NCBI RefSeq assembly: GCF_021183625.1
Contig: NZ_CP089214.1
Span: forward strand, 2,914,001-2,978,000
DNA length: 64,000 nt
Origin: Nocardia asteroides
GTDB lineage: Bacteria > Actinomycetota > Actinomycetes > Mycobacteriales > Mycobacteriaceae
Direction: 5' to 3'
Made by a program: the position numbers and the translations under genes. Positions 26,013-38,380 of this stretch are shown piece after piece; the first letter of the stretch is position 1; each line of letters begins with the position of its first letter. The notes under the pieces are model-generated. The model made no database searches. It was not told the DNA's origin and worked only from the letters and a program-made list of their open reading frames with translations.

Positions 26013-26910
26013 CGTGCGGGATGCGGGCCGCGGGCGGGATCACGATCCCGGCCGCGGCCAGCCGCGCCGCCGCCTGAGCCGGGGTGGCCGGCTCGCCCAC
26101 CGTCGGGCCCGCGTCGATCGGGACCACCGAGTGCACCACGGTGTCCGGGTAGATGTGTACGTAGTTGAAGGCCTGCGCGCCGTCCCGGCCGCGCAGCCCG
26201 CCCTGCTCGACCGCGAGGTCCTGGGTGTAGCAGGTGGCCGAGGCGACCGACACCGGAATGCCGGCGAAGGTGGCGCTGGTGGAGAAGTGCAGGTGGCCCG
26301 CGAGGATCGCGCGCACATCGGTGCCTGCCAGCACCGCGGCCAGGCGGCGCTGGTCCCGTAGCTCGACGGTGACGGCGAGGTCGAGCACGCAGGGCACCGG
26401 CGGGTGGTGCATGGTCAGGATGGTGCCGAAGGGGGCAGGCTCGGCGAGGATGTCGCGCAGCCAGCTCAGCTGCTCGTCGGTGAGCTCGCCGTGGTGCTCG
26501 CCGGGGACCGTGGTGTCGAGGGCGATGACGCGGAGGCCGTCGATCGTGTGCACCTCGTCCAGCGGCTCCGGGGAGCCGGGGCGGTCGAGCAGGCCGCGGC
26601 GGAGCGCGCCCCGGTCGTCGTGGTTGCCCGCCACCCAGATCACCGGGGCGCCGATCCGCGCCGCGAACGGCTCGACCAGGGCGCGCAGCCGGGCGTAGGC
26701 GTCCGGCTCGCCGCGGTCGGTGAGGTCGCCGGTGAAGACGATGGCGGTGGGGACGATGCCCGTGGTCTCGGCGTGCGCGAGCAGCGCGCGCAGCGGCCGC
26801 TCGGCGTCGACGTCGCCGTAGAGGTCGCCCTCGGCGACCAGATGGGTATCGCTGAAGTGGAACAACACGTGATCCGGTCGCGGATACTCCGCGACCCTGT
26901 CGATGCGCAT
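25960..26910 (-). CDS. Rv0805-like cyclic nucleotide phosphodiesterase (class III metallophosphoesterase)
   Basis: 316 aa. It has the full metal-ligand set: FSDTHL (D-x-H), [10 protein letters not shown] (GD), VAGNHDDR (GNHD), LTMHHPP and LAGHLHFS (GHxH). The segment [13 protein letters not shown] and the N-terminus [17 protein letters not shown] are nearly the same as in M. tuberculosis Rv0805, which hydrolyses cAMP, in particular the 2',3' isomer. A dinuclear metal centre is expected. The C-terminal 30 residues overlap the end of the Stealth gene on the opposite strand. Confidence 0.92.
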   Translation of the reverse strand: MRIDRVAEYPRPDHVLFHFSDTHLVAEGDLYGDVDAERPLRALLAHAETTGIVPTAIVFTGDLTDRGEPDAYARLRALVEPFAARIGAPVIWVAGNHDDRGALRRGLLDRPGSPEPLDEVHTIDGLRVIALDTTVPGEHHGELTDEQLSWLRDILAEPAPFGTILTMHHPPVPCVLDLAVTVELRDQRRLAAVLAGTDVRAILAGHLHFSTSATFAGIPVSVASATCYTQDLAVEQGGLRGRDGAQAFNYVHIYPDTVVHSVVPIDAGPTVGEPATPAQAAARLAAAGIVIPPAARIPHVMRRPARTPESGGEAVR

Positions 26911-27095
26911 CGACCCGACGTCCCTCCCGGCGGACTCCGCCCGCCCTCGCCTCGAGGTTGTCGCCAGGATAGCGAAGTAGCCTTACCGCGACCCGATACA
27001 GAGGCCCAGGTCACGCTGAGAGCGAACAGGTGAGCGGCCGACTGCGCACGCCGATGCTCGAACATCGCCGCGGCGAGCAGCGCGCGGCCGGGTGT

Positions 27096-27751
27096 TCACA
27101 CCGGCCAGAAGGCGCGCCACTCGTCGGGGGTCAGCGACAGCCGGGCGCCCCTGGCGCGTTCGGCGGCGTCCTCGGTGGCGCGGATGACGTCCGCGAAGCG
27201 GAGCGTGGCCTTGCGCAGCCGCTCCTCGGCGCTCTCGTCGCCACCGAGCCGGACCACCCGCAGCTCCTCGGGGATCAGCTCGTCCGGGAACCCGGCCCGC
27301 CCGGCCCGCGAGATCACCTTCTCGGCGAGCGCGAGCGCGGGCTGCGCGAGCGCGATCCCGTCCAGGCAGGAGCGCCGCGCCTTCTCCGCCGACTTCCGCT
27401 CCTCCCACGCCAGCTCCTGCGCGGCGATCCGCTCGGCGACCCCGGCGAACGCCTCGGGCGCGGCCAGGTGCGGGCTGCGGTGCTCCAGCTTGGCGATCAG
27501 CACCGCGGCCACGTCGGCGACGGTGAACTCCCCCGCCGCCTCGGCGATCCTGGCGTGGAAGAGCACCTGCAGCAGCAGGTCGCCGAGCTCCTCCCGGATC
27601 GTCTCGGTATCGCCCTGCCCGATGGCGTCGAGCAGCTCGTAGGTCTCCTCCAGCAGGTACGGCCGCAGCGAATCGTGCGTCTGGGTGCTCTCCCACCCGC
27701 CGAACCGCCACAGCCGGTCCATGAGCTCGACCGCGCCGCTGAGATCGGCGG

Positions 27752-27755
<4 letters not shown>
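27096..27755 (-). CDS. mazG: MazG nucleoside triphosphate pyrophosphohydrolase
   Basis: 219 aa from a GTG that overlaps the mfd stop by 4 nt. The [15 protein letters not shown] segment, [12 protein letters not shown] and [17 protein letters not shown] give the E-E-x2-E...E-x2-D Mg-binding pattern of MazG. It hydrolyses NTPs, including damaged or non-canonical ones, to NMP and PPi. It is shorter than the 325-aa M. tuberculosis MazG; the N-terminal region before the core is absent. The coupling to mfd is the conserved order in this lineage. Confidence 0.9.
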
Positions 27756-31369
<3,614 letters not shown>

Positions 31370-31423
31370 GGAAAAAGTCTATCGGTGCTGGGTGACAGCT
31401 CCCCGGCGCGGGGTGCCTACCCC

Positions 31424-32071
31424 CTACGGCACATATCTCCGCAGCCTGCGGGCGGCGAACTCGCGGAAGTAGGAGAGCTTCTCCGCGGGCACGATGGCGG
31501 GCAGCAGGAAGTACCAGGCGCGCTCCATGCGGACCGCCATCTGGTCGATCGACTCGGTGCCGACGGCGGTGATGTGCACGCCGGCCGTCATCTCCTGGAG
31601 GAGCAGCCCGATCACCTCGGCGTCGAGATCGGGCTCCAGGTCACCCTGGGCGATGGCGCGCTCGGAGAGGACGCGGTACGTCTCGCCCCAGGTCTTGGCG
31701 ATGTTGTCGCCCTGGGCGCCGCGGTAGTCGCCGATCTGGTGGGTCAGCTTGAGCATGGCCCCGACCATCGGATCGTTCATCGATAGGTCGGCGACGACGT
31801 AGGTGATGCCGATGCACGCCTCCAGGGCGGGCACGCGGGAATCGAAGAACCCCTGGCAGGAACTGATCAGCCGCTCGTTGCCCTGATCGACGACGGCACG
31901 GGCCAGTTCTTCCTTGGAGCCGAAATGAAAGTACAGCGCGCCCTTGGTGACGTTCGACTGCGCGATGATCTCGCTCAGGCTCGCGTTCGCATATCCCAAG
32001 CGCAGAAAGACATCGGCAGCGCCTGCCAGAACGGAATCGCGGGTAATCTCCGCGCGCGCTTGCCTAGCCAT
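31424..32071 (-). CDS. gamma-butyrolactone receptor-like TetR regulator (ScbR/ArpA type)
   Basis: 215 aa. The HTH region reads FLRLGYANASLSEIIAQSNVTKGALYFHFGSKEELARAVVDQ, where VTKGALYFHF-SKEELA is the hallmark of the ScbR/ArpA group of autoregulator receptors. The C-terminal half has the group's W-containing stretch (TWGETYRVLSERAIAQGDL) and ends LLPAIVPAEKL. Such proteins repress secondary-metabolism or morphology genes until a butyrolactone signal binds. No AfsA/ScbA-type synthase lies in the window. Tandem 13-bp repeats just upstream are candidate operators. Confidence 0.78.
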   Translation of the reverse strand: MARQARAEITRDSVLAGAADVFLRLGYANASLSEIIAQSNVTKGALYFHFGSKEELARAVVDQGNERLISSCQGFFDSRVPALEACIGITYVVADLSMNDPMVGAMLKLTHQIGDYRGAQGDNIAKTWGETYRVLSERAIAQGDLEPDLDAEVIGLLLQEMTAGVHITAVGTESIDQMAVRMERAWYFLLPAIVPAEKLSYFREFAARRLRRYVP

Positions 32072-32105
32072 CAGATCCGCCTGTCATCCAAAAACCAGCC
32101 ATCCT

Positions 32106-32136
32106 GAAGTAGACCGACATCCCGAAGTAGACCGAC
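32106..32136 (-). promoter_or_regulatory. tandem direct repeats upstream of the ScbR-like gene
   Basis: GAAGTAGACCGAC occurs twice (32106-32118 and 32124-32136), 18 bp apart start to start, 35 to 65 nt before the regulator's start codon. The repeats lie on one face of about two helical turns, as expected for a cooperative regulator site, and autoregulation is typical of this TetR group. The sequence is not an obvious ARE palindrome. Confidence 0.45.
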
Positions 32137-32239
32137 TTACCACCCGAACAGCACTGAGAGGATGCGTGAACCGTACCACCCGGCGGCACCGCCCCCGGCA
32201 ATTCGCGCATTCGCCCGGGCGCACCGCGCAATTCGCGAG

Positions 32240-32905
32240 CTAACACTCGACCGCGTCCCCGGCTCCGGCCCTGCGCTGCGAGGTCAGCCGGGGAGCCGCC
32301 TCCAGGTGGCTCAGACCGTTCCAGCACAGGTTCACCAGATGCGCGGCCACCACTTCCTTCGACGGTTCGCGCACGTCCAGCCACCAGGTCGCGGCGGTGG
32401 AGACCATCCCGACCAGCGCCTGAGCGTAGAGGGTGGCGAGGCTGGTGTCGAAACCGCGCCGCCCGAAGTCGTTGCCGAGGATGTGCGCGACCTGGTTCAC
32501 CGCCTCGTTGAGCAGGCTGGAGTAGCGCCCGTCGGCGGTTGCCGCCGGCTGGTCGCGGACCAGGATGCGGAACCCGTCGGTGCGCTCCTCGATGTAGGTC
32601 AGCAGCGCCAGCGCCACCTGCTCCAGCCGCTCCTGCGAGCGGTTGCGGGTGAGCGAGGAGGTGATCATGTCGAGCAGCATCGACATCTCCCGGTCGACGA
32701 CGACCGCGTAGAGCCCCTCCTTGCCGCCGAAGTGCTCGTACACCACGGGTTTCGAGACCTGGGCGCGGAGCGCGATCTCCTCGATCGAGGTGCCGTCGTA
32801 CCCGCGCTCGGCGAAGATCGAACGGCCGATCTCGATCAGCTGCTGGCGCCGCTGGGTACCCGTCATGCGCGGCCGTTGCGGCCGCTGGGTCTCACCCGAT
32901 GGCAT
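32240..32905 (-). CDS. TetR-family regulator (Rv1019-like position)
   Basis: 221 aa. The N-terminal HTH covers IGRSIFAERGYDGTSIEEIALRAQVSKPVVYEHFGGKEGLYAVVVDREM (about 25-75). The C-terminal ligand domain has no recognisable subclass but contains WWLDVREPSKEVVAAHLVNLCWNGL. In M. tuberculosis a TetR gene (Rv1019) sits between mfd and glmU, and this copy probably corresponds to it, with the ScbR-like gene added between it and mfd. Confidence 0.87.
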   Translation of the reverse strand: MPSGETQRPQRPRMTGTQRRQQLIEIGRSIFAERGYDGTSIEEIALRAQVSKPVVYEHFGGKEGLYAVVVDREMSMLLDMITSSLTRNRSQERLEQVALALLTYIEERTDGFRILVRDQPAATADGRYSSLLNEAVNQVAHILGNDFGRRGFDTSLATLYAQALVGMVSTAATWWLDVREPSKEVVAAHLVNLCWNGLSHLEAAPRLTSQRRAGAGDAVEC

Positions 32906-33119
32906 CGCTTCGCCTCCTGCGATGTCGTGGTACCGCCGTCACGGCTCCGGGCCCTCCGAGGTTTCAACTGTTCCAGACAGCGTCCCGGGCGTGACAGCGG
33001 GGCACTTCCTCGCGGCCGCGCGGGTTCGACGGAAGCGAGGTCGGCATGCGAGGATTCATGCCGTGCCGTGGGCACAGCGGCGGGTCGTGCCGAAACGGCA
33101 CAGCCGGCCGGTGTGACGA

Positions 33120-33190
33120 TCCGCCGTAGTGTAATGGCAGCACCTCTGATTTTGGTTCAGATAGTTCAGGTTCGAGTCCTGGCGGCGGAG
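33120..33190 (+). tRNA. tRNA-Gln (anticodon TTG)
   Basis: A 71-nt cloverleaf starts TCCGCCG, which pairs with CGGCGGA at the 3' end. The anticodon loop is in CTGATTTTGGTTCAG with TTG, the T loop is TTCGAGT, and the discriminator base is G, which is characteristic of glutamine tRNA. CCA is not encoded. Its place directly before glmU is the same as in mycobacteria. Confidence 0.95.
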
Positions 33191-33258
33191 CACGCACATG
33201 TGACTATCGTGGGCCCCGCGTTTGGCCCAGCACGATGACAGGCAGCCGAGGGAGATCC

Positions 33259-34749
33259 ATGCCACAGCAGACCGCCGTCGTCGTTCTCGCCGCTGGCGCC
33301 GGAACGCGAATGCGGTCGAAGACCCCCAAGGTGCTGCATTCGCTGGCCGGCCGGAGCATGCTCGCGCACGCGCTGCATGCGGCGAACGAGATCGACCCCG
33401 CATACCTCATCACCGTGGTCGGGCACGACCGCGAACAGGTCGGCGCCGCGGTCGCCGCGGTCGCCGCCGAGCAGGGGCGGGAGATCCTGCCCGCCCTGCA
33501 GGAGGAGCAGCTCGGCACCGGGCACGCGGTGCAGTGCGCACTGCGCGCGGTGCCGGAGGACTTCGACGGCGACCTGCTCGTCACCTCCGCCGACGTCCCG
33601 CTGCTCGACGGCCACACCCTGGCCGCGCTGCTCGACGAGCACCGCAGCTACGCCGAGCGCCCCGCCGTGACGGTGCTCACCTTCGTCCCGGACGACGCCA
33701 ACGGCTACGGCCGGATCGTGCGCGACGCCGACGGCCAGGTGCTGGAGATCGTCGAGCACGCCGACGCCACCCCGGAGCAGGCCGCGATCACCGAGGTCAA
33801 CTCCGGCGTCTACGCCTTCGACGCCAAGGTGCTGCGCAGCACCATCACCCACCTCTCCACCGCGAACGCCCAGCACGAGCTGTACCTCACCGACGTGCTC
33901 CGGCTCGCCCGCGAGGACGGCCACACCGTGCAGGGCGCCCGACTGGTGGACGAGGCCAAGGTCACCGGGGTCAACGACCGGGTGCAGCTGGCCGCCGCCA
34001 CCCGCACGCTGAACCGCTACATCCTGGAGCGGCACATGCGCGCCGGGGTCACCGTGATCGACCCGGCCACCACCTGGGTCGACGCGGGCGTCCGGATCGG
34101 CAGGGACGCGGTGCTGCGGCCCGGGACGCAGCTCTTCGGCGCCACCGTGATCGGCGAGGACGCCGAGATCGGGCCGGACAGCACGCTCACCGACGTGCTG
34201 GTCGGCGACGGGGCGTCGGTGGTGCGCACGCACGGCTCCGGGGCCGCCATCGGGGCAGGCTCGACCGTCGGGCCGTTCGCCTACCTGCGACCGGGAACGG
34301 TGCTGGGCGAATCGGGCAAACTCGGCGCATTCGTGGAGACCAAGAACGCCACCATCGGCGATCACTCCAAGGTCCCGCACCTCACCTACGTCGGCGACGC
34401 CACCATCGGCGAGCACAGCAACATCGGCGCGTCGAGCGTCTTCGTCAACTACGACGGGGTGCGCAAGCACCACACCGTGGTCGGGTCGCACGTGCGCACC
34501 GGCAGCGACACGATGTTCGTCGCGCCGATCACCGTGGGTGACGGCGCCTATACGGCAGCGGGTACCGTACTGCGCAGAAGCGTCCCACCCGGCGCCCTCG
34601 CGGTGTCGGGCGGAGCGCAGCGCAATCTCGACAACTGGGTGCCGCGCAACCGGCCGGGAACCGCGGCGGCGCACGCGGCCACGGAGGCCATCGCGGCCAG
34701 CGACACAGCGAGTCAGGCAACAGAGCAAAAGGATGGCGAACAGCAGTGA
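33259..34749 (+). CDS. glmU: bifunctional GlmU (UDP-GlcNAc pyrophosphorylase / GlcN-1-P acetyltransferase)
   Basis: 496 aa from the ATG at 33259 (GAGGGAGA upstream; an in-frame start at 33235 lacks one). The uridyltransferase domain shows [20 protein letters not shown] (about 8-27) and [10 protein letters not shown]. The C-terminal left-handed beta-helix starts near residue 255, with repeats such as [15 protein letters not shown] and [21 protein letters not shown]. It makes UDP-N-acetylglucosamine for peptidoglycan and cell-wall linkers. prs follows with a 4-nt overlap. Confidence 0.97.
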   Translation: MPQQTAVVVLAAGAGTRMRSKTPKVLHSLAGRSMLAHALHAANEIDPAYLITVVGHDREQVGAAVAAVAAEQGREILPALQEEQLGTGHAVQCALRAVPEDFDGDLLVTSADVPLLDGHTLAALLDEHRSYAERPAVTVLTFVPDDANGYGRIVRDADGQVLEIVEHADATPEQAAITEVNSGVYAFDAKVLRSTITHLSTANAQHELYLTDVLRLAREDGHTVQGARLVDEAKVTGVNDRVQLAAATRTLNRYILERHMRAGVTVIDPATTWVDAGVRIGRDAVLRPGTQLFGATVIGEDAEIGPDSTLTDVLVGDGASVVRTHGSGAAIGAGSTVGPFAYLRPGTVLGESGKLGAFVETKNATIGDHSKVPHLTYVGDATIGEHSNIGASSVFVNYDGVRKHHTVVGSHVRTGSDTMFVAPITVGDGAYTAAGTVLRRSVPPGALAVSGGAQRNLDNWVPRNRPGTAAAHAATEAIAASDTASQATEQKDGEQQ

Positions 34750-35726
34750 CCGCGTTCTCGACCGACAACCAGAAGAACCTCATGCTCTTCGCGGGGCGCA
34801 GCCATCCTGAGCTGGCCGAACAGGTCGCGAAGGAGCTGGACGTCCACGTCACCCCGCAGACCGCGCGGGAATTCGCGAACGGCGAGATCTTCGTCCGCTT
34901 CGAGGAGTCGGTGCGCGGCTCGGACGCCTTCGTCATGCAGAGCTTCCCGGCGCCGCTGAACCAGTGGCTCATGGAGCAGCTCATCATGATCGACGCGCTC
35001 AAGCGCGGCTCGGCCGAGCGGATCACCGCGGTGCTGCCCTTCTACCCGTACGCGCGGCAGGACAAGAAGCACCGCGGCCGCGAGCCCATCTCCGCCCGCC
35101 TCGTCGCCGACCTGCTGAAGACCGCCGGTGCGCACCGGATCATCACCGTCGACCTGCACACCGACCAGATCCAGGGCTTCTTCGACGGCCCGGTCGACCA
35201 CATGCACGCGCTCTTCCAGCTCTCCGAGCACGTGCGGGCCAACTACAGCCTGGACAACGTCACCGTCGTCTCGCCGGACGCGGGCCGCGTGAAGGTCGCC
35301 GAGAAGTGGGCCGACGCGCTCGGCGGCGCGCCCGTCGCCTTCATCCACAAGACCCGCGACCCGCTGGTGCCGAACCAGGTCAAGTCGCACCGCCCGGTCG
35401 GCGACGTCGACGGCCGCACCTGCATCCTGATCGACGACATGATCGACACCGGCGGCACCATCGCCGAGGCCGTGCGCGTGCTGCGCGAAGCGGGCGCCGT
35501 CGACGTCGTGATCGCCGCCACGCACGGCGTCCTCTCCGCGCCCGCCGCCGAGCGGCTCGCCGCCTGCGGCGCCCGCGAGGTGGTGGTGACCAATACCCTG
35601 CCGATCACCGAGGACAAGAAGTTCCCGCAGCTCACGGTGCTCTCCATCGCGCCGCTGCTGGCCAGGACCATTCGCGAGGTGTTCGAGAACGGCTCGGTCA
35701 CGGGACTGTTCAACGGCAACGCTTGA
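34746..35726 (+). CDS. prs: ribose-phosphate diphosphokinase (PRPP synthetase)
   Basis: 326 aa from a GTG overlapping the glmU stop. Typical motifs are [48 protein letters not shown], the flexible-loop [14 protein letters not shown] and the PRPP-binding [15 protein letters not shown]. It makes PRPP for nucleotides, His and Trp and, in this lineage, for decaprenyl-phosphoribose and arabinan precursors. A strong hairpin follows 14 nt after the stop. Confidence 0.98.
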   Translation: MTAFSTDNQKNLMLFAGRSHPELAEQVAKELDVHVTPQTAREFANGEIFVRFEESVRGSDAFVMQSFPAPLNQWLMEQLIMIDALKRGSAERITAVLPFYPYARQDKKHRGREPISARLVADLLKTAGAHRIITVDLHTDQIQGFFDGPVDHMHALFQLSEHVRANYSLDNVTVVSPDAGRVKVAEKWADALGGAPVAFIHKTRDPLVPNQVKSHRPVGDVDGRTCILIDDMIDTGGTIAEAVRVLREAGAVDVVIAATHGVLSAPAAERLAACGAREVVVTNTLPITEDKKFPQLTVLSIAPLLARTIREVFENGSVTGLFNGNA

Positions 35727-35740
35727 GTTCTTCGTTCGGT

Positions 35741-35773
35741 ACGGGCCCGGGGTTTCTGTAACCCCGGGCCCGT
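35741..35773 (+). terminator. intrinsic-type terminator after prs
   Basis: A perfect 14-bp stem (ACGGGCCCGGGGTT with AACCCCGGGCCCGT) closes a TCTGT loop, followed by CCCGTTT. It ends the glmU-prs operon. Confidence 0.85.
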
Positions 35774-35866
35774 CCCGTTTCCGCCCCAGGCCGCTCTCAG
35801 CTACCGCACGTACAGTGGCGGCCCGAGTGGGTACCCCGCCGGTAGCTCGACCGAACGGAGGCGTTG

Positions 35867-37714
35867 ATGAGTACACCGCAGGAGCGGCGACCGCACGAGC
35901 CGGAGCCGGGGTCGCCCGGGGCCGGTGCGGGAGGCTCTGGTGGTGGAGAAACTGCCGAGAAAGCGGCAGGTGGTGCGGTTGTCGCCCCGGGTGTGTCGAA
36001 GGTCATCGGCGAGGATTCGGGTGCGGAGGTCGTGGAGTCGGGCGGTAAGTCCGCGCCTGTGAAGTCGGCTGATATCCCGGCGGTCGAGGACGCCCCGGCC
36101 GGAGATGCGCCGAGCGAGGGCGCCGAGGACGAATCCACAAAGGCGCGCGCCGCGAAGCCTGCAGCGGTTGAGGCGCCGGACGACGCCACCGCAGCACCAG
36201 CGGGCGGCAAAGCTCCCGCCGATGGACCCGCGGAGTCCGTCGACGACGAGGTACCGCGAGCGGACGCCGCGCAGCCGTTAGACGACCGAGCCCCGGAGAC
36301 GGGCGACGCGAAACCGACCGACGACCAAGACCCGGAGACGGGTGACGCACAGCCGACCGAGGAGCGAGCCCCGGAGACCGGTGATGCGCAGCCGACCGAC
36401 GACCGAGCCCCGGAAGCAGGCGGCGCGCAGCCGACGGGCGGTGAAGCATCGGGCCTGGTCCGGGACGCCCCGGAATCGGCCGAGGCGGTTCCGAGTGCGC
36501 GTGCTGGCACGGCGGCCGATGATCAGGCGGCGGTCGAGGACGTCTCGGAAGCTGCCGACGAACCGGCTCCGGAGGAGCTCGCTGCGGGCGAGGCGGCGGG
36601 CCACGACGAACCCTCGATAACCGTCGATGGCCGAACCTCTGGCGAAGGATTCGCGAAGCCCACCGCGCCACCGGACGCGGATTCCGCGGGAACCGCCGCA
36701 GGTGCGGTGCCGAGTACGGGTGTTGCCGATTCCGGCGACGGTGCGGCGCCGCACGCGGGCGGGGAAACATCGGAGGATGCGGCTGTTTCCGGCGAAGCCG
36801 GGAGTGACGCGGCGGAGGCCGGGCCACCGGCCGAATCGGCCGAAGCCGTGGGCACCGTCGAACTCTCCGCGGTGGAAGTGGCCGAAGCGCCGACTGTCGA
36901 CCAGGGCGCCGTCGCTGACGACGTCCCCCTGGACAAGCCGCACCCCCCTGCGGCTGCCGAGCCGACCGTCTTCCTCCCGAGCACGGTGTTCGGCGGGCCG
37001 ATCGGCCACGATACGACGGCCCGTCCACCTCGTGCGGTCCCCCCACCCGCACCCGCAGGCGGCCAACCCGTGCCTGCGATTCACCGACCCGCGCCCGGCA
37101 GACCGAGTACCCCGGCGGCATCGGTCGCCCCGCCGATCGGCCCACCGGCACCCGGTCCGAACCCGGTCCCGGCGGGACCGCCGACCGGCTTCCCGGCGAT
37201 AACCCCGCCCGCCCCGAACCCCCGGACCGCGTTCCGCCCGCACCCCCCTTCCCCTCCCCCGGCCCCGGTGAACGGCTGGAAGCTCGGCAGCCCGAGTGCC
37301 CCGGCACCGCGCGCGAACGACCAGCCCGCACCGCGGAACTGGCTGAACCAGGGCGCGGGCGAGACGGTGCGCATCCCGCGCGGCGCGCTCACCCCGGACG
37401 CGGGCGCGACCGTCCGCATCCCCGCCGACTGGCAGCAGAACGACCCGAACTACCTGCCCGGCAAACCCCTGGAACGGCAGAAGACGGAGGTCCAGCTTTT
37501 CGCCATCCTCAGTTTCGTCTGCGCCGTCGCCGCACTGTTCCTGGTCCCCATCCTTTTCGGCCCCGCGGGAATCGCGCTCGGAATCACCGGCCATACCCGC
37601 AGGGAGGAACGCGGGAAATGGGCGGCGGTCACGGCGGGGTGCGCGATGATTGTCGGGCTCGCGGTGCAGCTCGCGTTCGGCCGCAACGTGATCCCCGGCG
37701 TGAATTGGCCGTGA
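35867..37714 (+). CDS. long disordered repeat protein with C-terminal DUF4190-like membrane domain
   Basis: 615 aa; ATG with GGAGG upstream. Residues 1 to about 350 are acidic and rich in Ala, Glu, Asp and Gly with no fold, and contain four 13-residue tandem repeats. About 360-500 is Pro-rich. Two membrane helices follow at the C-terminus (LFAILSFVCAVAALFLVPILFGPAGIALG and WAAVTAGCAMIVGLAVQLAFG), separated by a HTRREERGK loop, as in DUF4190. The sequence includes a TTA leucine codon next to the repeats. The role is unknown; a membrane-anchored cytoplasmic scaffold or surface-layer protein are both possible. It follows the prs terminator. Confidence 0.85.
   Translation: MSTPQERRPHEPEPGSPGAGAGGSGGGETAEKAAGGAVVAPGVSKVIGEDSGAEVVESGGKSAPVKSADIPAVEDAPAGDAPSEGAEDESTKARAAKPAAVEAPDDATAAPAGGKAPADGPAESVDDEVPRADAAQPLDDRAPETGDAKPTDDQDPETGDAQPTEERAPETGDAQPTDDRAPEAGGAQPTGGEASGLVRDAPESAEAVPSARAGTAADDQAAVEDVSEAADEPAPEELAAGEAAGHDEPSITVDGRTSGEGFAKPTAPPDADSAGTAAGAVPSTGVADSGDGAAPHAGGETSEDAAVSGEAGSDAAEAGPPAESAEAVGTVELSAVEVAEAPTVDQGAVADDVPLDKPHPPAAAEPTVFLPSTVFGGPIGHDTTARPPRAVPPPAPAGGQPVPAIHRPAPGRPSTPAASVAPPIGPPAPGPNPVPAGPPTGFPAITPPAPNPRTAFRPHPPSPPPAPVNGWKLGSPSAPAPRANDQPAPRNWLNQGAGETVRIPRGALTPDAGATVRIPADWQQNDPNYLPGKPLERQKTEVQLFAILSFVCAVAALFLVPILFGPAGIALGITGHTRREERGKWAAVTAGCAMIVGLAVQLAFGRNVIPGVNWP
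36281..36436 (+). repeat. four tandem 39-bp in-frame repeats
   Basis: Units of 39 bp at 36281, 36320, 36359 and 36398 encode 13-residue copies of the form DDRAPETGDAQPT with small changes. They lie in the disordered part of the 35867-37714 protein. Such in-frame minisatellites are prone to copy-number change between strains. Confidence 0.9.
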
Positions 37715-37734
37715 GCGCGGCGTAGTTTGCGAGT

Positions 37735-38379
37735 ATGAGCGGTTTCTCGGGTTTCCCGCTGGCCGGCCTGGATTTCTACGAGGATCTCGAAGCGGACAAT
37801 TCCAAATCGTTCTGGACGGCGCACCGGGACGTGTACGAGAGCGCCGTGCGCGAACCGATGCTCGCGCTGACCGCGCTGCTGGAGCCCGAGTTCGGCCCGG
37901 CGAAACTGTTCCGGCCGTACCGGGACGTGCGGTTCTCGAAGGACAAGACGCCGTACAAGACGGCGCAGGGCGCGGTGGTGCACACCGCGCCGGGCGTCGG
38001 CTGGTACGTGCAGGTCGGGGCGCCGGGGCTGTTCGTCGGCGGCGGTTTCTACCACGGCTCGCCCGGGCAGCTGGCGCAGCTGCGGAGCACCGTCGACGAC
38101 GAGGTGCGCGGCACCGAGCTGCGCACGATCCTGGCCGCCACCGCCGCCGCGGGCTTCACCATCGGCGGCGAGAAGCTCAAGACCAAGCCGAAGGGGTTCG
38201 ACGCCGACCACCCGCGAATCGACCTGCTCCGGCACAAGTCGATCACCGCGGGCAGGCAGTTCGGCGCCCCCGACTGGCTGGAGACGCCGCGCACCGCCGA
38301 CGAGATCAGGACCGCATGGGAGGACGTGCGCCCCCTGGTCGAGTGGCTCTCCGCCGTCGTCGGCGGCGCGGGCGACTGA
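37735..38379 (+). CDS. DUF2461 family protein
   Basis: 214 aa. The family pattern is clear: FLAGLDFYEDLEADNSKSFWTAHR-like start, RPYRDVRFSKDKTPYKT with conserved Arg and Lys residues, GWYVQVGAPGLFVGGGFY, and the C-terminal PKGFDADHPRIDLLRHKSI. The family (TIGR02453) is widespread in bacteria and fungi and has no known biochemical function. It is convergent with egtD, with one nucleotide between the two stops. Confidence 0.93.
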   Translation: MSGFSGFPLAGLDFYEDLEADNSKSFWTAHRDVYESAVREPMLALTALLEPEFGPAKLFRPYRDVRFSKDKTPYKTAQGAVVHTAPGVGWYVQVGAPGLFVGGGFYHGSPGQLAQLRSTVDDEVRGTELRTILAATAAAGFTIGGEKLKTKPKGFDADHPRIDLLRHKSITAGRQFGAPDWLETPRTADEIRTAWEDVRPLVEWLSAVVGGAGD

Positions 38380-38380
38380 G

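Noticed and set aside
14796..26910. Prophage or transposon origin for the accessory block
   Set aside because: No integrase, transposase, phage structural gene or flanking attachment-site repeat was seen in the block.
35867..37714. CRISPR-like array at the tandem repeats
   Set aside because: The 39-bp units are contiguous, in-frame coding repeats without spacers.
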